A stretch of 64,000 nucleotides of DNA, taken from assembly GCF_901905185.1 (NCBI RefSeq), contig NZ_CABFMQ020000002.1:62001-126000 (forward strand). Reading direction: 5' to 3'. The stretch is from Methylocella tundrae. Its GTDB lineage: Bacteria; Pseudomonadota; Alphaproteobacteria; Rhizobiales; Beijerinckiaceae. The position numbers and the translations under genes were made by a program. Positions 20,748 through 29,766 of this stretch are shown piece after piece (position 1 is the stretch's first letter; every line of letters starts with the position of its first letter). The notes under the pieces are model-generated. The model was not told where the DNA came from and searched no databases. It saw only the letters and a list, made by a program, of their open reading frames with translations.

Positions 20748-21077
20748 TTAGAATTTGAACCCCATCGTGGGCTGCCCGTTTCCGCCCATCGAAAGGGGCA
20801 TATCCGAGCTCCCGTTTTCGAAGCCGCTCGACTGCTCAAAGAACTTTTTCCGCCCCTCGGCCAGGCGAGCCGCCTTGTCCGCTTCATCGGAATCGGGCAG
20901 CAAACTGCCCCGAACAGCGCCTGTCTTCTTGTGAGGGATCTTCTTGCCATGCGCCTTCGCGGGAGGGCTGATTGATGGATCAGCGTTGACAGCCGGCTGG
21001 CTAGTCTGGGCAAAACTGGCGCAAGCGGACGCGCCAAGGAAGAAGGCGGTCAGAACTCCCAGTCCAAGTCGCGTCAC
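20748..21077 (-). CDS. Small secreted protein of unknown function
   Basis: I do not recognise the family. The GTG at 21077, preceded by GGGAGGA at good spacing, gives 109 residues with a clean signal peptide (MTRLGLGVLTAFFLGASACA, cleavage likely after ASFA). The mature part is short, charged and low in complexity, with a Lys/His-rich patch (KAHGKKIPHKK), and ends MGGNGQPTMGFKF, which looks like a conserved tail. An ATG ten codons upstream is possible but has no ribosome site and would spoil the signal peptide. It is probably periplasmic or outer-membrane associated. Confidence 0.7.
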   Translation of the reverse strand: MTRLGLGVLTAFFLGASACASFAQTSQPAVNADPSISPPAKAHGKKIPHKKTGAVRGSLLPDSDEADKAARLAEGRKKFFEQSSGFENGSSDMPLSMGGNGQPTMGFKF

Positions 21078-21220
21078 AGCAAATCCTCCCGTGCCGAAGA
21101 GCCGCATGAGAGCAGGCGAAATGGGGCATCTTCATGGCAAACGCCGCAAGGAGCTCGGCGCAAAGGCCACCCAACCCGGTAAACTATCCTTTTCCAGCAC
21201 GTCTCGCGTCGTTCTTAAGC

Positions 21221-21388
21221 CTATTTCCGCTTTTTGTCGTGATCCGGCGCGCCAGGCGAGCCATTCGGCTGGGTCATTGAGGGCGGATCGCTCGCCGGGA
21301 ATGAGTCTTCCAGTTCGTGTTCGAGCTCTTCGTCCTTCTGATCCTTGCTTATTTGTTCTTTCGTCGGCGTCTTATCTTTATCGACCAT
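21221..21388 (-). CDS. Small acidic protein with DSFPASDPPS motif
   Basis: A 55-residue hydrophilic protein starts at ATG 21388 with GAGGAA just upstream. It is strongly charged (TKEQISKDQKDEELEHELE), then has DSFPASDPPSMTQP and a basic end. Small proteins with this DSFPASDPP motif occur widely in alphaproteobacteria, with unknown function. The same frame stays open upstream to 21583, but that part overlaps the end of the kinase gene and is probably not translated. Confidence 0.75.
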   Translation of the reverse strand: MVDKDKTPTKEQISKDQKDEELEHELEDSFPASDPPSMTQPNGSPGAPDHDKKRK

Positions 21389-21521
21389 TTTTGCTTCCTC
21401 ATGAGCATCCATCGCGCCAGGACAACAAGCGCTGGCGCGATGCGTTCCATCCGCCGGGACGGCTGAGCCCACGAAATTGCGACACAAGGAAGCCGCAACG
21501 GCAATGCCGCGCTTCACGGCG

Positions 21522-24230
21522 CTACGTGCGATCGGCGACGACGCGGGCCGGCGGAAAGGCGACCTCGACAAGCGTGCCCTCATGGAGCTTGCTCTTGATC
21601 GAGAAAGAGGCGCGATTGGCTTCGACCAGCGCCTTCGTCAGCGGCAGGCCGAGCCCTGTTCCGCCAGCGACGTGTGAGCTTGAGATCTGCCGGAAGGGTT
21701 CAAGCGCCACTTCGACATCATCCTCCGACATGCCGACGCCCGTATCGCGTATGCGCAAGGCGGCATGGTTGGCGTCGGTCAGCGCGGTCGAGATGATGAC
21801 CTGGCCGCCCGCCTGCGTGAACTTGATCGCATTGGATAAAAGATTCAGCACGATCTGCCGCAGCGAGCGCTCATCGGCGAAAATATGCGGCAGCTGCGGC
21901 GCCAGCGATAGCCGCATGATGACGCGCGCCCGGCTCGCCTGCGGCTGCATGATCGAGACGCATTCGGTGACGATGCGATTGACGTCGACGGATTCGAAGG
22001 AAAGCTCCATCTTGCCCGCCTCGATCTTCGACAGATCGAGAAGGTCGTTGACGAGGCTCATCACGAGCGCGCCGGAACTGTGGATATCCTTCAAGTAATC
22101 CTTGTAGCGGTCATTGCCGATCGGTCCGAAGCGTTCCTCCATGATGACTTCGGCGAAGCCGAGAATCGCGTTCAGCGGCGTCCTGATTTCATGGCTGACC
22201 TTGGCGAGAAAATCGGATTTGAGCGCGCTCGCACGTTCGGCCTGCTGGCGCGCTTCTTCGAGCTCGCGCTCGACCTTCTTCCAATGCGTCATATCGCGCA
22301 GAAGGGCGCAGAAGCGCTGATCGGACGCGGCGTTCGATCCGGCGCCGACCTTGCCGAGCGTCATGAAGATCGGAATGACGCCGCCCTGCCGCGTCAGGCC
22401 CAAAATCTCCCGGCCGTCATTGAGGAGGCTCGCGACGCCGTTCGATTTCAGGCCTTCAAAATAGCTTTGGGCGCGCTCGCGGCTCTCGGGGGCGATGAGC
22501 GCGGTGAAGGGCTCTCCCGCCACCTCCGCCTTGTCGTAGCAAAACAGCGCTTCGCCTGAACGGTTCAGCGCCAGGATGCGGCCTTCCGCGTCAAGAACGG
22601 CGACGCCATCCATCGCCGTGTCCAAAATGGCGTTGAGCTCGCGCGCCTCGCGCTGATAATGACGCAGTTCGGCGTCGGCGTTCGGCCGCGGCGTGTCGTG
22701 ACGCGCCAGAAGGGACACCAGCTCGGCCTTTTTTGAGCCACGGCGGAGATCCTCGCGCCGCATCCGCAGTGAAACGGGTTTCCCCGAGCTATCGCGAAGT
22801 TCGACGCCATCCCCCTGCGTGAGGTTCGGCAAGCGCTGGAGAATGGCGCGGATCGCCCCAATCGCTTCGGCGCCGCGCAGATCGACGCAGCCCAGACAAT
22901 CGAGCAGGAACCGATTGGCGAAGGCCGGCGCGCCATCGCAGAGCATCAGTATCCCTATCGGAAGAGCATCGAAGGCCGCGGCCTCGTCCAGCGAAATCTC
23001 GACGAGGTCTTGAGGTCCCGCAGGAACCCGCTCTGACTGCCCGGTCAACCCGGAGCTTGGCTCATGCTGATCCGCCGATCCCTTGGTCGCCTCGCCTCGC
23101 GCTCGCGCCCCGGCCGGGGGCGCGACCCCGCTCAAGGTCGAGGCGATAGCGCGGAACGCGAGCTGTTCGTCCGGGCTCAAGGCGCCTTTGAGCACGCCTT
23201 TTGCCTCGGGACGGGCCGCCCCGCGTTCCCCTCGCGCCGGTTCGGGTAAAGGAACGACATCCGCCGCCTCCGGCCCCGCGGCCGGCTCATGCGCGCGGCT
23301 GGCAGTGAAGCGGTCGAGATGAATGAGGCCAAAGCCGCGAAAACCAAGAAAGCGGCGCTGCGGATCAAAGCTCGGCGATGCGGCGAGCGTGATCGGCACA
23401 ATCGCGCTCGACCCGGCGACCGGCCAGTCGATCTCGACGCCGGCCCAGCTCTCCTTGCGCTCCATCAGTTGCGCAAGCCGCCGGCTCGTTTGCGCGTCAA
23501 AACGCGCCGCGGCCTCAAACAGACGGCGGCCCAACAGATCGCCGGACGTTCCGCCGATCACTTCACGCAGCCGCGGACCGATCTCGACGATTTGGCCGTC
23601 GGCGTCCGTGCGCCAGAGGAAACGATCGGCCCCTGTCCGACGAGACCGCGAGAGCCGTGTGCGAATCTCCTCAAAGCCCGTGGCATATCGCGAGTTCTCC
23701 CGCCCATCCTGTTTTGACGCCGCTGGATCGGTCGCAGGCGACAGGCCGCCCGGAACACTGGAGTCGCTGACGACCGCCGCTCGCGCATCTGACCGATAAG
23801 CAGGAGAATCGAGCGCCGCCGCCAGGAAAAGAGGCGGCGCGCCCTTGACCGCCAGGCGGCGGCACAGAAATGTGATGGCGCGCGGCGCTCCGCCAACGCC
23901 AAAACGCAGGCGCTCGAGACGCGCCGGACCATTGAGCGGCAGAGTTTCCGAAAGTTCCCTCAGTCGTTCCGCCGCCGGATTTGCCGCTTCGATGGGCGCC
24001 GCGCCCGGCCGCGCCGCCGAACCGATGCGTTCGGAGAGTCCCGCAAGTGTCGTTGCGCCAAAGAGACGCATGATGGCCGCGCTGGCGAACACCGCCTGCC
24101 GGGGCGCGCCCGCGTGCTGTCCGCCGAGCGCCAGAACCGGAGTATTGGCGGCGAGCCTCGGCGACAGACTGCGCAATGCCTGCGCGACGTCATCCTCGGT
24201 CAGCCCGAGCTCAAAGCAAATGCCGGTCAT
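21522..24230 (-). CDS. PAS sensor histidine kinase, PdhS/PleC-like
   Basis: This 902-residue protein has no transmembrane segment. It carries several degenerate PAS-like regions (about 200-300 and 555-670), then a HisKA domain with H-box SHEIRTPLNAILGFAEV near residue 680, and a HATPase domain with NLLSNAIKFT, DTGVGMS and GTGLGLPLTKAL. The H-box and following ERFGPIGNDRYKDYLKDIH strongly resemble the DivJ/PleC/PdhS kinases that act on DivK in cell-cycle control. No receiver domain is attached. The partner is inferred, not encoded nearby. PdhS is the best guess because the protein looks cytosolic. Confidence 0.8.
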   Translation of the reverse strand: MTGICFELGLTEDDVAQALRSLSPRLAANTPVLALGGQHAGAPRQAVFASAAIMRLFGATTLAGLSERIGSAARPGAAPIEAANPAAERLRELSETLPLNGPARLERLRFGVGGAPRAITFLCRRLAVKGAPPLFLAAALDSPAYRSDARAAVVSDSSVPGGLSPATDPAASKQDGRENSRYATGFEEIRTRLSRSRRTGADRFLWRTDADGQIVEIGPRLREVIGGTSGDLLGRRLFEAAARFDAQTSRRLAQLMERKESWAGVEIDWPVAGSSAIVPITLAASPSFDPQRRFLGFRGFGLIHLDRFTASRAHEPAAGPEAADVVPLPEPARGERGAARPEAKGVLKGALSPDEQLAFRAIASTLSGVAPPAGARARGEATKGSADQHEPSSGLTGQSERVPAGPQDLVEISLDEAAAFDALPIGILMLCDGAPAFANRFLLDCLGCVDLRGAEAIGAIRAILQRLPNLTQGDGVELRDSSGKPVSLRMRREDLRRGSKKAELVSLLARHDTPRPNADAELRHYQREARELNAILDTAMDGVAVLDAEGRILALNRSGEALFCYDKAEVAGEPFTALIAPESRERAQSYFEGLKSNGVASLLNDGREILGLTRQGGVIPIFMTLGKVGAGSNAASDQRFCALLRDMTHWKKVERELEEARQQAERASALKSDFLAKVSHEIRTPLNAILGFAEVIMEERFGPIGNDRYKDYLKDIHSSGALVMSLVNDLLDLSKIEAGKMELSFESVDVNRIVTECVSIMQPQASRARVIMRLSLAPQLPHIFADERSLRQIVLNLLSNAIKFTQAGGQVIISTALTDANHAALRIRDTGVGMSEDDVEVALEPFRQISSSHVAGGTGLGLPLTKALVEANRASFSIKSKLHEGTLVEVAFPPARVVADRT

Positions 24231-24455
24231 GTCGATGGGCTTCTCTTTGAACAGCCTTAATCGAATGCTAACGCCCCCCTGACCGGAGGTCCATTGAGAG
24301 TGCTTGATTCAGTAAAAATTGATGACTTATCCTTAACTTTCGGCCTCTGGACCCGGATCACGGCCGGCATTCGCCGGCCCGCCGGCGCCGATCGTCTGCG
24401 TTCCGCGCTTGCAATCGGCGATCGTTCCTTTTAGGAATCGCCGCCTGTTGGTCGC

Positions 24456-24532
24456 GCCGCCATAGCTCAGTTGGTTAGAGCGCTAGATTGTGGATCTAGA
24501 GGTCCCCCGTTCGAGCCGGGGTGGCGGTACCA
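24456..24532 (+). tRNA. tRNA-His (GTG) without encoded G-1
   Basis: A full cloverleaf is visible: acceptor GCCGCCA pairs with TGGCGGT (24522-24528), D-arm AGCTCAGTTGGTTAGAGC, anticodon GTG in loop TTGTGGA, T-arm CCCCG-TTCGAGC-CGGGG, discriminator A, and encoded CCA. The base before G1 is C, so the universal His identity base G-1 is not encoded, and residue 73 is A. This matches the unusual tRNA-His known from a large alphaproteobacterial clade. The first pair is G-T. Confidence 0.96.
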
Positions 24533-25220
24533 ATAAAATCAATGACTTAGAGTCCTCCTGACAAATTTTTGGCCGTAGCGAGACGACTGGCAGAAGCCCC
24601 GTCTCGCGCTTCGTGCAACTAATGCCGCTGAAGCCGAATCAGCGCGACCGCGGTGCTCTCGCGCCGAGCGCTATCCCGCCCAGTTCAATGTCAACTCGAA
24701 ACTGGCGAACTCGCTGAACCCAAGAGCCGCACGGTGAGCGAAGCCGCGGGATCGGCGCCTTATGGCGCCTGGATCTCGCGCCAGTTCATCAAGGCGGAGC
24801 ATGTCGTCCACCTTGCGACAGCCGTTCGTCTCGCCTTCAGCTCGGGACCTGCGCTGACAAGCGCGGCAATCTCGATTTCGGACGCCGCCCTGGCGGCTCC
24901 TAATCCTTAACTTATTGATTTTGAGCTATGCAAAATGGCGTCAGCCGAGGCGTGCGCAAAGTTACATCCTTCTGCGTCAGCTCCCCGCAATGTCGCGGCA
25001 TCTTAGCACGTATCAATTTCAGGTTTCTTCGGGAACCAACCGGCGCGACTGCAGCGCGCTGGGCTCCCGGTTTCTCGACCAGCCTCGCTCTGCCCCTGCG
25101 TCGATCTCTGGCGGCTAAGATCGCACGGCCCGTTCAGTTCTGATCATTCTTAGGGCTCTTCAAAACAAGAGGACGATGGTAGGCTTGCCGACGTTCCCGC
25201 TACGATGACTGGAGGTAGCC
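24533..25220. other. Gene-free region after tRNA-His
   Basis: About 690 bases with no credible gene; short open frames lack ribosome sites and family resemblance. AAAATCAATGACTTAGAG right after the tRNA (24535-24552) recurs imperfectly inverted at 24905-24922 (14 of 18). No integrase or duplicated tRNA 3' end is visible. Confidence 0.5.
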
Positions 25221-25406
25221 GTGCTTACGCTCATAATTGGAATCCTGATTATTATTGTCGTCGGCGCCATCTTGTTTTGGGTCATCGATAGGTTCTGTCC
25301 GGAAGCGCGGCTAGCCCAGCTTCTCAAGCTGTTAGTGGTGCTGGTCTGTTTAGGGGCAATCGTGGCCCGGTTGCTTCCGCTGATCGGATATCCGTCTGTC
25401 CTCTAG
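25221..25406 (+). CDS. Small two-helix membrane protein, Thivi_2564-like
   Basis: A 61-residue protein begins at GTG 25221, four bases after a perfect GGAGGT. Two hydrophobic helices (LTLIIGILIIIVVGAILFWV and LLKLLVVLVCLGAIVARLL) are joined by a short loop DRFCPEARLAQ. The layout matches the small Thivi_2564-type inner-membrane proteins common in proteobacteria, function unknown. It stands alone. Confidence 0.75.
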   Translation: MLTLIIGILIIIVVGAILFWVIDRFCPEARLAQLLKLLVVLVCLGAIVARLLPLIGYPSVL

Positions 25407-25730
25407 GATCGTTGTTACTTCCTTCCATTTGATATTACTATGATTTCTGTCTTTCGTACGGCGGCGCAGAAGTCCTCGGCTTTCGCCGCAATTTTCGTTT
25501 ATGCGTCGGAACTCATGCCCTGAATAATCGGGACGGAGGCGAGCCTTTTTCTGCTTCGCCTTCGGCACTGCGGGTTGAACGGCGGCCGTTCTTCGCGCTC
25601 TGGCTGAAATGACGAGCATCGACTTCGTCTACCAGGCCTGTGCTTTCCTCCCGGCGATTGGCCTTCTCGCCCAGTTTCCCGCCAAGGCTCGAGGGCTTGG
25701 CGAGGCCTAGTAGGCCTCCAGCTGGCGGAC
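25407..25730. other. Intergenic region, no supported gene
   Basis: Open frames on the minus strand here are Arg/Ser-rich and lack ribosome sites; I see no RNA gene or repeat. Confidence 0.45.
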
Positions 25731-25770
25731 ACGGAAAAGCCCTTGCGCGGTCCTTCCGCGCAAGGGCTAT
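25731..25770 (-). terminator. Rho-independent terminator
   Basis: A perfect 13-base-pair stem, AGCCCTTGCGCGG (25738-25750) with CCGCGCAAGGGCT (25756-25768) and a five-base loop, is followed by TTTTCC on the minus strand. It lies 28 bases past the stop of the coiled-coil membrane protein. ATTTTCC on the plus side may make it work in both directions. Confidence 0.9.
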
Positions 25771-25796
25771 TTTCCGGAGATGGGGCCTCTTGGCTC

Positions 25797-26849
25797 TTAT
25801 GGGACCATGATGCTGTGATCGTAATCGACGAGGCCGCGGCTCGTGATGACAATCCAGCCGCCGCCGCGCCGCTCGATGGCCTTTACAGTCCCGGCGCCTG
25901 GAATCTGGTCGCCGAGAGCGACCTCGATGGAGCCGCGCGCATTCTCCACCAGCGCGACGCCGTCGTAAACGTCGCGCACGACCCAATCGGTGATCAGCGC
26001 AAGCCGCTTTGGCGAAGGGGGGACATCCGCCGGCTGCGCTTTCGCCTGTACGGCCGGATTGCGGTTTTGCGTCGCCGCCTTCACCATCGGAACCACCGAA
26101 CCGGTGGGGAGCGCTGTTTGTTTTTCGATGCGGTCGAGCCGTTCAGCGACCTGCTTCAACGCCGGGTTTTGCTGAAGCCGATCCACCTTGGTCGAGAGTT
26201 CAGCCAGGGCGCCGCTGGTTTCCGTCTTCACCGCATCCAATCTCGTTTTCAGCGAATCGACGCTCTTCTCGATGCCGCGCTGCTCTTTCCCGCCCTGTTC
26301 CTGCGCGACCTGCACGCGAAGCGCCTCGACATTGGCTTTCAGCGCGCTGATCTCCTCGACCATCTGTTGGGTTTTGCGGGCAAGGTCCGCGCTATCCGGC
26401 AACGCGGCCTCCGTCGCCGGTTTCCCGCCGGAGCCGGGCGCGCCGCCAAAGAAATAGGTTCCCGCGGCGAAGGCAAAACCCAGCACGCAGAGAACGAAGG
26501 CCGCGTTCGAGCCAAAATCGATAAAAGACGCGAATCGCCCGCGCGGGGGCGCCTCCCAGGCTCCGTTGGCCTCGCGCGGAAAGAAGGGAGTGAGATCGGA
26601 CAGGCCGGCGTCGTAAGCGCTGAGATGCGCGCCATGCGCCTGACGCGAATCGGAGCCCGAAGTCTCGGCGCCGCTCGGCCGGCCCAACCGGCGCGGCTCC
26701 GCATCAGCTGCGGCAGCGTCCCTCTCGCTCTCAGCGTCCCGCTGATCCGCGCTTGCATGATGTTCCGCCGCAATGTCCTGGCTCGCACCGGCGTGGCCGG
26801 CACTGAGCTCGCCGGACCGCGGGGCGGCTTTGTCGTCGGAATCGTCCAT
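25797..26849 (-). CDS. Inner-membrane coiled-coil protein, unknown function
   Basis: The 350-residue protein starts at ATG 26849 with GAGG eight bases upstream. It has a long charged cytoplasmic N-terminus (about 1-115), one transmembrane helix (AAFVLCVLGFAFAAGTYFF), then a periplasmic coiled-coil (about 150-230, for example VEEISALKANVEALRVQV) and a C-terminal globular part (about 270-350) with VRDVYDGVALVEN and GDQIPGAGTVKAIERRGGG. The last part resembles small beta domains of secretion or pilus-assembly proteins, but I cannot assign a role. A strong terminator follows. Confidence 0.75.
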   Translation of the reverse strand: MDDSDDKAAPRSGELSAGHAGASQDIAAEHHASADQRDAESERDAAAADAEPRRLGRPSGAETSGSDSRQAHGAHLSAYDAGLSDLTPFFPREANGAWEAPPRGRFASFIDFGSNAAFVLCVLGFAFAAGTYFFGGAPGSGGKPATEAALPDSADLARKTQQMVEEISALKANVEALRVQVAQEQGGKEQRGIEKSVDSLKTRLDAVKTETSGALAELSTKVDRLQQNPALKQVAERLDRIEKQTALPTGSVVPMVKAATQNRNPAVQAKAQPADVPPSPKRLALITDWVVRDVYDGVALVENARGSIEVALGDQIPGAGTVKAIERRGGGWIVITSRGLVDYDHSIMVP

Positions 26850-27116
26850 AAGCCTCATCCTCGGAAGGTTAATAATTCAGGATAGAATTGAACTTCTTCC
26901 CTTAAATCTGCGTTAAGAGTTAGGCAGAGCCAATCGCACGCACGGGGCCAAATTGAGCCGTTTCCGCCGTTTTTCTCTTGCAAAACAGTACATTTGAACG
27001 CTTTGCCGCAAAATCTTTCACCTCAATTTGAACGCCCGCCAGAGTCGCATGCGTCAAATCAATGCGAGGTTTAGGGAACTCTGCAACGTTTGGATGACGC
27101 ACGGTAGGAGGATCAG

Positions 27117-27377
27117 ATGGGCGGGAGCAACCTCACGGTTTTGGTCTTGATGATGGCGATGAGCGCCGCGGCGAGCGCGCAAACGAGCGTGCCAGGCCCT
27201 ACGGATGGATCACGCGATCCAGCGGCCCCGAACCTCATCAACCGGGATTATCTGACGCCGACCGGCGAGACCGTCCCGCATCCAGGCGCCTCGCAAAGCG
27301 CCGGCGTGACGACGCTCGACCGCGCCATCCAGCGGCGCGACGACGCAGTCGAAAAAGGCATCTGCAGCAATTGCTGA
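27117..27377 (+). CDS. Small secreted protein, unknown function
   Basis: An 86-residue protein starts at ATG 27117 after GGAGGATCAG. Residues 1-22 form a signal peptide (LTVLVLMMAMSAAASAQ). The mature part contains LINRDYLTPTGETVPHPG and ends RRDDAVEKGICSNC with two Cys, which might bind metal or form a disulfide. I do not recognise a named family, but the layout is common for small periplasmic proteins of Hyphomicrobiales. It precedes mtnA by 62 bases on the same strand. Confidence 0.75.
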   Translation: MGGSNLTVLVLMMAMSAAASAQTSVPGPTDGSRDPAAPNLINRDYLTPTGETVPHPGASQSAGVTTLDRAIQRRDDAVEKGICSNC

Positions 27378-27439
27378 TGGCGGCGCTTCGCATCGGCGAA
27401 GGACACGCTTAGACTGAAGCTCTGCGAAGGAGCTTTATC

Positions 27440-28540
27440 ATGCGCGTCGACGGCAAGGCTTTTACGACAATCTGGGCCGATAAAGCCACGGCAAGCGTCA
27501 CGGTTATCGACCAGACCCGGCTGCCGCACCACTTCGAACTCATTTCGATCGCGGACGTCGAGGCTGCGGGCCGCGCCATCAAAACCATGCAGGTGCGCGG
27601 CGCGCCCCTGATTGGGATTACAGCGGCCTATGGGGTCGCGCTCGCGATGCGCGCCGATCCTTCAGACGACAATCTGGAGCGCGCTTGCGGGCTGCTCAAA
27701 GCGACGCGGCCGACCGCCGTGAACCTCCAATGGGCGCTCGACTCGATGCGGCGCAGGCTGGCCCCCATGCCTCCGCCGGAGCGCTTCGACGCCGCCTTCA
27801 ATCAGGCCGCGCAAATGGCGCGGGACGATATCGCCCTTTGCGAAGCGATCGGCAGGCACGGCCTCGGACTCATCAAAGAGATCGCCGCGCGCAAGCCGCG
27901 AGGCGCCTCGGTCAATATACTGACGCATTGCAACGCGGGCTGGCTCGCCACAGTGGATTGGGGCACAGCGACGGCGCCGATCTACAAGGCGCAGGAAGCC
28001 GGCCTCGAAATCCATGTCTTCGTGGATGAAACGCGTCCGCGCAACCAGGGGGCGGCGCTGACGGCGTGGGAGCTTGGGCAGCATGGCGTGCCGCATACGG
28101 TGATTGTCGATAACGCCGGCGGCCATTTGATGCAGCATTGCGAGATCGATCTCGTCATTGTCGGCACGGATCGCACGACCGCCACAGGCGACGTTTGCAA
28201 CAAGATCGGCACCTATCTCAAGGCGCTCGCGGCCAGCGACAATCATGTGCCCTTCTACGTTGCGGCGCCCTCCCCCTCGATCGACTTTTCAATTTCGGAC
28301 GGGCTCGCCGAAATCCCGATCGAGATCAGAGCGCAGGAAGAAGTCAGTCATATTTTAGGACTCGGCGCCGACGGCGACATTCACAAAGTGCGCCTGATCC
28401 CGCAAGGCAGCGGGGCGCTTAACCCAGCCTTCGATGTCACGCCGGCTCGTCTTGTGACGGGGCTGATCACTGAACGTGGCGTGATCGCCGCCAGCCGCGA
28501 GGCGCTGGCCAAAGCCTTTCCGGAGCGCATCCGCGCCTGA
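27440..28540 (+). CDS. mtnA: Methylthioribose-1-phosphate isomerase MtnA
   Basis: MtnA converts 5-methylthioribose-1-phosphate to methylthioribulose-1-phosphate in methionine salvage. The 366 residues carry the eIF2B-like fold with [16 protein letters not shown] near residue 52, [13 protein letters not shown] with the catalytic Cys, [35 protein letters not shown] with the catalytic Asp, and [20 protein letters not shown] precedes the start. No other methionine-salvage gene is adjacent, although APH-fold kinases occur 10 kb downstream. Confidence 0.95.
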   Translation: MRVDGKAFTTIWADKATASVTVIDQTRLPHHFELISIADVEAAGRAIKTMQVRGAPLIGITAAYGVALAMRADPSDDNLERACGLLKATRPTAVNLQWALDSMRRRLAPMPPPERFDAAFNQAAQMARDDIALCEAIGRHGLGLIKEIAARKPRGASVNILTHCNAGWLATVDWGTATAPIYKAQEAGLEIHVFVDETRPRNQGAALTAWELGQHGVPHTVIVDNAGGHLMQHCEIDLVIVGTDRTTATGDVCNKIGTYLKALAASDNHVPFYVAAPSPSIDFSISDGLAEIPIEIRAQEEVSHILGLGADGDIHKVRLIPQGSGALNPAFDVTPARLVTGLITERGVIAASREALAKAFPERIRA

Positions 28541-28571
28541 TGAACAAGAAGGCTGGCCAGAGGCTGCGTCC

Positions 28572-29126
28572 CTATCGCACGGTGCGGCGCCACCACAGAA
28601 TGGTCGCGCCGATCGCGACAATGATGAGCAATCCCAAGGTCAACAAAAGGGCTGACTGGTCGAGCCAGGCGATGGCGGGGACGCCGAGCGCCATGATGAC
28701 GCCATTGGCGCACATGCGCCAGGACGCGATATGAACGCCGGCGATGAAGGTCCCAAGCGCCAGCAAAAGGAGAATCGTGAGGCTGGTGGTGTCTGAATCG
28801 GCGATCGCCTGAACGCTTGGCAGAAGCACCAGGTTCATGGCGACGAGAAACGCGCCCCAGTGCAGCGCCTGCGTCCATATCAGACGCCACCGCCCGCTGG
28901 AATCGGCGGCGTGACGCCAGCCCGACGCGACGCAGACGACGCCCATAAACAGCGCCATGAACTCCCAATAGCCAATCAGCGGCCGGCGCGCCATGCTGAT
29001 GTAGCCGACGCCGCCAAGCGTCAGCGCGAGAATGATGAGAAAGGGCAACTCCCGGACCCAGAAGCCCGGCCCTTCGGGGTGCTCGAAACGATAGAATCGA
29101 TCTTCAGCTTCTATTGGTGCGCTCAT
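28572..29126 (-). CDS. Five-helix membrane protein, tandem paralogue B
   Basis: The 184-residue protein starts MSAPIEAEDRF at 29126. It has about five hydrophobic helices, beginning with FWVRELPFLIILALTLGGVGY, then RRPLIGYWEFMAL, TQALHWGAFLVAMNLVLLPS and two more. It clearly resembles its upstream neighbour along its length (RELPxL, GVGYxSxxRRPLxGYWEFMAL, QALHWxxFLxAMNLxLLPxVQ), so the two arose by duplication. Function is unknown and no catalytic motif is apparent. It ends 31 bases from mtnA, convergent. Confidence 0.8.
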   Translation of the reverse strand: MSAPIEAEDRFYRFEHPEGPGFWVRELPFLIILALTLGGVGYISMARRPLIGYWEFMALFMGVVCVASGWRHAADSSGRWRLIWTQALHWGAFLVAMNLVLLPSVQAIADSDTTSLTILLLLALGTFIAGVHIASWRMCANGVIMALGVPAIAWLDQSALLLTLGLLIIVAIGATILWWRRTVR

Positions 29127-29184
29127 GGCCGTCCATTCGATATGAAAGGTGCGATTCTGAGGGGCGCGTTGGAGCGGACTGCGT

Positions 29185-29766
29185 TCAATCCCTTTCGCCC
29201 GCGCTCTGGCTGCGTTGCGCGCTCCTGTGCCAGGAGTAAACGACGCCGACGCCGATGAGAGCGACGAAAATGCCGAGGACGATAACGATGGCCGACTGCT
29301 GCAGCCAGGCGATGACAGGCACGGAAAACGCCATCGCGACGCCAATGAAGCAGATCTGCCAGGACAATATGTTGATGCCCGCCGTGACCGCGCCAAGCGC
29401 CAGCAGCAAAAGAACGGTGAGACCGGTCGCTTCCGGGTTGAGCAGCCGTTGCACGCCGGGCAGCAGCGCCAGATTCATGGCGATAAGGAACGACAGCCAA
29501 TGGAGCGCTTGCGTTATGATCAGACGGAAGCGCGCGTTCCTCGTTTCGGCTTCGACCCATGCCGTCGAAACGACGGTGATGCCGATGATCAACGCCATGA
29601 ACTCCCAATAGCCCACGAGCGGACGCCGCGAAACGCTCGTATATCCGACGCCGAGCAGCATAAGGCCGAGAACAGCGAGGTAGGGAAGCTCTCTCAGCCA
29701 GAAGCTCGCTTTGGGCGTCGGCGTGACGCGAGGGGCAAGATCATCCGCCAGTTTGGGTTCGCTCAT
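29185..29766 (-). CDS. Five-helix membrane protein, tandem paralogue A
   Basis: The 193-residue protein shares with the next gene FWLRELPYLAVLGLMLLGVGY, SRRPLVGYWEFMALI, TQALHWLSFLIAMNLALLPG and LLLLALGAVTAGINILSW. The sequences just before both starts are also alike (CGAATGGA shortly before ATGAGCG), so the duplication included the translation signals. Predicted topology is about five helices with a short cytoplasmic N-terminus. I cannot name a family; a two-subunit membrane complex would fit. Confidence 0.8.
   Translation of the reverse strand: MSEPKLADDLAPRVTPTPKASFWLRELPYLAVLGLMLLGVGYTSVSRRPLVGYWEFMALIIGITVVSTAWVEAETRNARFRLIITQALHWLSFLIAMNLALLPGVQRLLNPEATGLTVLLLLALGAVTAGINILSWQICFIGVAMAFSVPVIAWLQQSAIVIVLGIFVALIGVGVVYSWHRSAQRSQSAGERD

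Noticed and set aside
24535..24922. Inverted 18-base similarity after tRNA-His, as a possible integration scar
   Set aside because: Only 14 of 18 bases match, orientation is inverted, and there is no integrase or duplicated tRNA end.
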